Source: Algibacter miyuki | GTDB lineage: Bacteria; Bacteroidota; Bacteroidia; Flavobacteriales; Flavobacteriaceae | Assembly: GCF_042427745.1 (NCBI RefSeq) | Contig: NZ_JBHMFA010000005.1 | DNA: 64,000 nucleotides | Direction: 5' to 3' (one strand) | Shown: piece by piece, positions 62,574 through 64,000 of the stretch | Layout: each line of letters starts with the position of its first letter | Numbering within the stretch: the stretch's first letter is position 1 | Notes under the pieces: model-generated | Told to the model about the DNA's origin: nothing | The model's database searches: none | The model's input: the letters and a program-made list of their open reading frames with translations, nothing else | Position numbers and translations under genes: made by a program

Positions 62574-62614
62574 ATAACGAGTGACTAACTCAAAATAATT
62601 ATTATTCCTACTAA

Positions 62615-63013
62615 TTATTTTTTCTTGTTTTCTACTAAAGCGGTTTTTATAATTTGTGCAGCTTCATCAGCACCGTGAATTTCAGCATATTTAGCAGCTG
62701 TCATTTTCTTAGCCGTTTTCGCCTTTAAATTAGCACCATGCTTAATAAGTAATTCTAAAATTTCGGTTCTATTATATTTCGCCGCGTACATGGCAGGCGT
62801 CATACCGTTAGAAACCTGATTCACATCTTCGCCTATAGAAAGCAGTTTCATAACCGTATCAATATCACCTAAAGCGATAGAAACACAAAATGAATTTACC
62901 TTATAATACCGAACAATTTCCGGTGCATTATCAGTTGAAGTAAATGGGGTTGCATGTGCTGTTCCAAATGTAAAGCTTAATGCGATTGCAGAAATAATGA
63001 TTGATTTTTTCAT
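62615..63013 (-). CDS. Exported ankyrin-repeat protein (132 aa)
   Basis: Signal peptide about 1-21 (TFGTAHA). The mature chain has ankyrin repeats: MKLLSIGEDVNQVSNGMTPAMYAAKYNRTEILELLIKHGANLKAK, then KMTAAKYAEIHGADEAAQII. The TPAMYAAKYNRTEILELLIKHGA block is a clear repeat consensus. Ankyrin proteins bind other proteins, and a periplasmic location is implied by the signal. Function is unknown. It is single, with its own terminator. Confidence 0.85.
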   Translation of the reverse strand: MKKSIIISAIALSFTFGTAHATPFTSTDNAPEIVRYYKVNSFCVSIALGDIDTVMKLLSIGEDVNQVSNGMTPAMYAAKYNRTEILELLIKHGANLKAKTAKKMTAAKYAEIHGADEAAQIIKTALVENKKK

Positions 63014-63232
63014 GATGAAAGATTTTTGATTTAATTAAATTGATTATGTTTTTTGATATACTTAAAAGACGACAGAAACTTAGAAGTGTTACACAAAAAA
63101 TGAAAAAAACAGAATTTCAATACAAATTCCATCAATAATCACAGCATCAGTGGCAATTCAATCATATAATAAAGATGCTTCAAAATACTAGATTTTAAGG
63201 CCGCACTTACCCCTAACTTAAACCAAGTTATG

Positions 63233-63240
63233 TATATTTG
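63233..63240 (+). promoter_or_regulatory. -7 element of gpmI
   Basis: TATATTTG, matching TAnnTTTG exactly, 25 bp before the gpmI start codon at 63266. No TTG is seen at the expected -33 spacing. Confidence 0.5.
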
Positions 63241-63265
63241 TAACGTTTATTAAAACTGAAAAAAA

Positions 63266-64000
63266 ATGAATAAAAAAGTTATTTTAATGATTCTTGACGG
63301 TTGGGGAAATTCTCCAGACCCTAAAGTTTCTGCTATCGACCACGCCAAAACACCTTTCATAGACTCACTATATAAAAAATATCCATTCGCCACGTTACGC
63401 ACCGACGGTTTACACGTAGGTTTGCCAGAAGGCCAAATGGGAAACAGTGAAGTGGGCCACATGAATTTAGGAGCCGGTAGAATTGTGTATCAAGATTTAG
63501 CAAAAATTAATTTAGCTATTGAACAAGACACTCTAAAAGATGAAAAAGTATTAGTCGACGCCTTAAAATATGCTTCGGACAACAATAAAAACGTACATTT
63601 TTTAGGTTTATTAAGCGATGGAGGCGTACATGCACACACTAGCCATTTACGTGGTTTTATTGATGCTGCAAACAAAGCCGGTGTAAACTCTTATGTACAC
63701 GCTTTTACAGATGGTCGTGATGTAGACCCAAAATCGGGTAAAGGTTATGTTGAAGATTTACAAAAATACACTGAAGGGACAAAAGCTAAAATAGCAACTA
63801 TTACCGGCCGTTATTACGCCATGGACAGAGACAACCGTTGGGAACGTGTACAATTGGCTTATGACGCTATTGCGAATGGCGTTGGAAAGCTAACAGAAAA
63901 TCCAACAGCTGAAATTCAAGCTAATTATGATAATGATGTTACTGATGAATTCATCAAGCCATTAATTATTACTGAAAACAATACGCCTGTTGCCAAAGTG
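63266..64000 (+). CDS. gpmI: 2,3-bisphosphoglycerate-independent phosphoglycerate mutase (partial, 3' end off the right edge)
   Basis: The visible 245 codons start MNKKVILMILDGWG with the first metal-binding Asp and continue with GNSEVGHMNLGAGRIVYQDL, which contains the catalytic Ser of iPGM (EC 5.4.2.12). LLSDGGVHAHTSHL and FTDGRDVDPKSG are further family signatures. The enzyme interconverts 3- and 2-phosphoglycerate in glycolysis using two Mn ions. The remaining 60% or so of the usual 510 residues is split across the right edge. An overlapping minus-strand frame is an antisense shadow. Confidence 0.96.
   Translation, partial: MNKKVILMILDGWGNSPDPKVSAIDHAKTPFIDSLYKKYPFATLRTDGLHVGLPEGQMGNSEVGHMNLGAGRIVYQDLAKINLAIEQDTLKDEKVLVDALKYASDNNKNVHFLGLLSDGGVHAHTSHLRGFIDAANKAGVNSYVHAFTDGRDVDPKSGKGYVEDLQKYTEGTKAKIATITGRYYAMDRDNRWERVQLAYDAIANGVGKLTENPTAEIQANYDNDVTDEFIKPLIITENNTPVAKV

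Larger units (their letters stand above)
62068..62614. other. 547-bp intergenic region: susD terminator, orphan PUL promoter, RNA candidate
   Basis: Holds the susD terminator (62102-62141), orphan PUL promoter copy A (62306-62365), a stretch ending in a terminator hairpin (62476-62506), and the leftward terminator of the ankyrin gene (62544-62573). No open frame of useful length is present downstream of copy A. Confidence 0.75.

Noticed and set aside
1..64000. CRISPR arrays or prophage
   Set aside because: No regularly spaced repeats and no cas, integrase or phage structural genes are seen.

Overview
The window is AT-rich DNA from a member of the Bacteroidota, most probably a marine Flavobacteriaceae. 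The signs are SusC/SusD pairs, a type IX secretion (T9SS) C-terminal sorting domain, many SPII lipoproteins, TTG-N19-TAnnTTTG promoters in front of the tRNA genes, and a flavobacterial housekeeping set (FKBP lipoprotein, Hsp15-like S4 protein, PRTase, AroK, IcmF, PurU, OmpA). The genus cannot be fixed from the sequence alone.

Layout. 1-12 kb is housekeeping and envelope DNA: a partial FKBP-type PPIase, an S4 protein, a PRTase, shikimate kinase, two tandem tRNA-Lys(TTT) copies, fused acyl-CoA mutase IcmF, PurU, an OmpA-family protein, a thioredoxin-like protein, a DUF4197 lipoprotein, small hypotheticals, and a GC-rich intergenic repeat. 12.0-62.1 kb is one large polysaccharide utilization locus (PUL). 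62.6-64 kb returns to ordinary genes: an ankyrin protein and partial gpmI.

The PUL encodes two SusC/SusD pairs with SusE-position lipoproteins; five heparinase II/III-fold lyases plus the remnant of a sixth; two related beta-helix proteins, the larger carrying three CBM6-like modules, a fucose-lectin-like module and a T9SS tail; a GH88 unsaturated uronyl hydrolase; two GH29 fucosidases and a GH141-like protein fused to a PDZ domain; GH97; a GH43/GH117-like propeller enzyme; two S1 sulfatases; three candidate esterases; a nucleoside-hydrolase-like protein; and an MFS sugar porter. Together they suggest stepwise attack on a fucose- and uronate-containing, sulfated and O-acylated (probably marine) polysaccharide: surface lyases cut, SusCD imports, sulfatases and esterases trim, GH88/GH29/GH97 finish the oligosaccharides, and the MFS porter takes up sugars. 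The exact polymer is not determined.

The most striking finding is regulatory. Seven intergenic sites share a 60-bp architecture: an octamer near ATARTTTA, a second copy exactly 21 bp downstream, and a -7 element near TAnnWTTG starting exactly 31 bp after the second copy. All seven point at the downstream gene. Six drive PUL units: the GH88 operon, the long GH29-to-SGNH operon, the small beta-helix gene, both susC genes, and the lyase operon. The seventh, at 62306-62365, faces a 135-nt non-coding stretch ending in a terminator and may be the promoter of a co-regulated small RNA. No matching regulator is encoded in the window; the 21-bp direct repeat fits an AraC-type DNA-binding domain, as in hybrid two-component systems.
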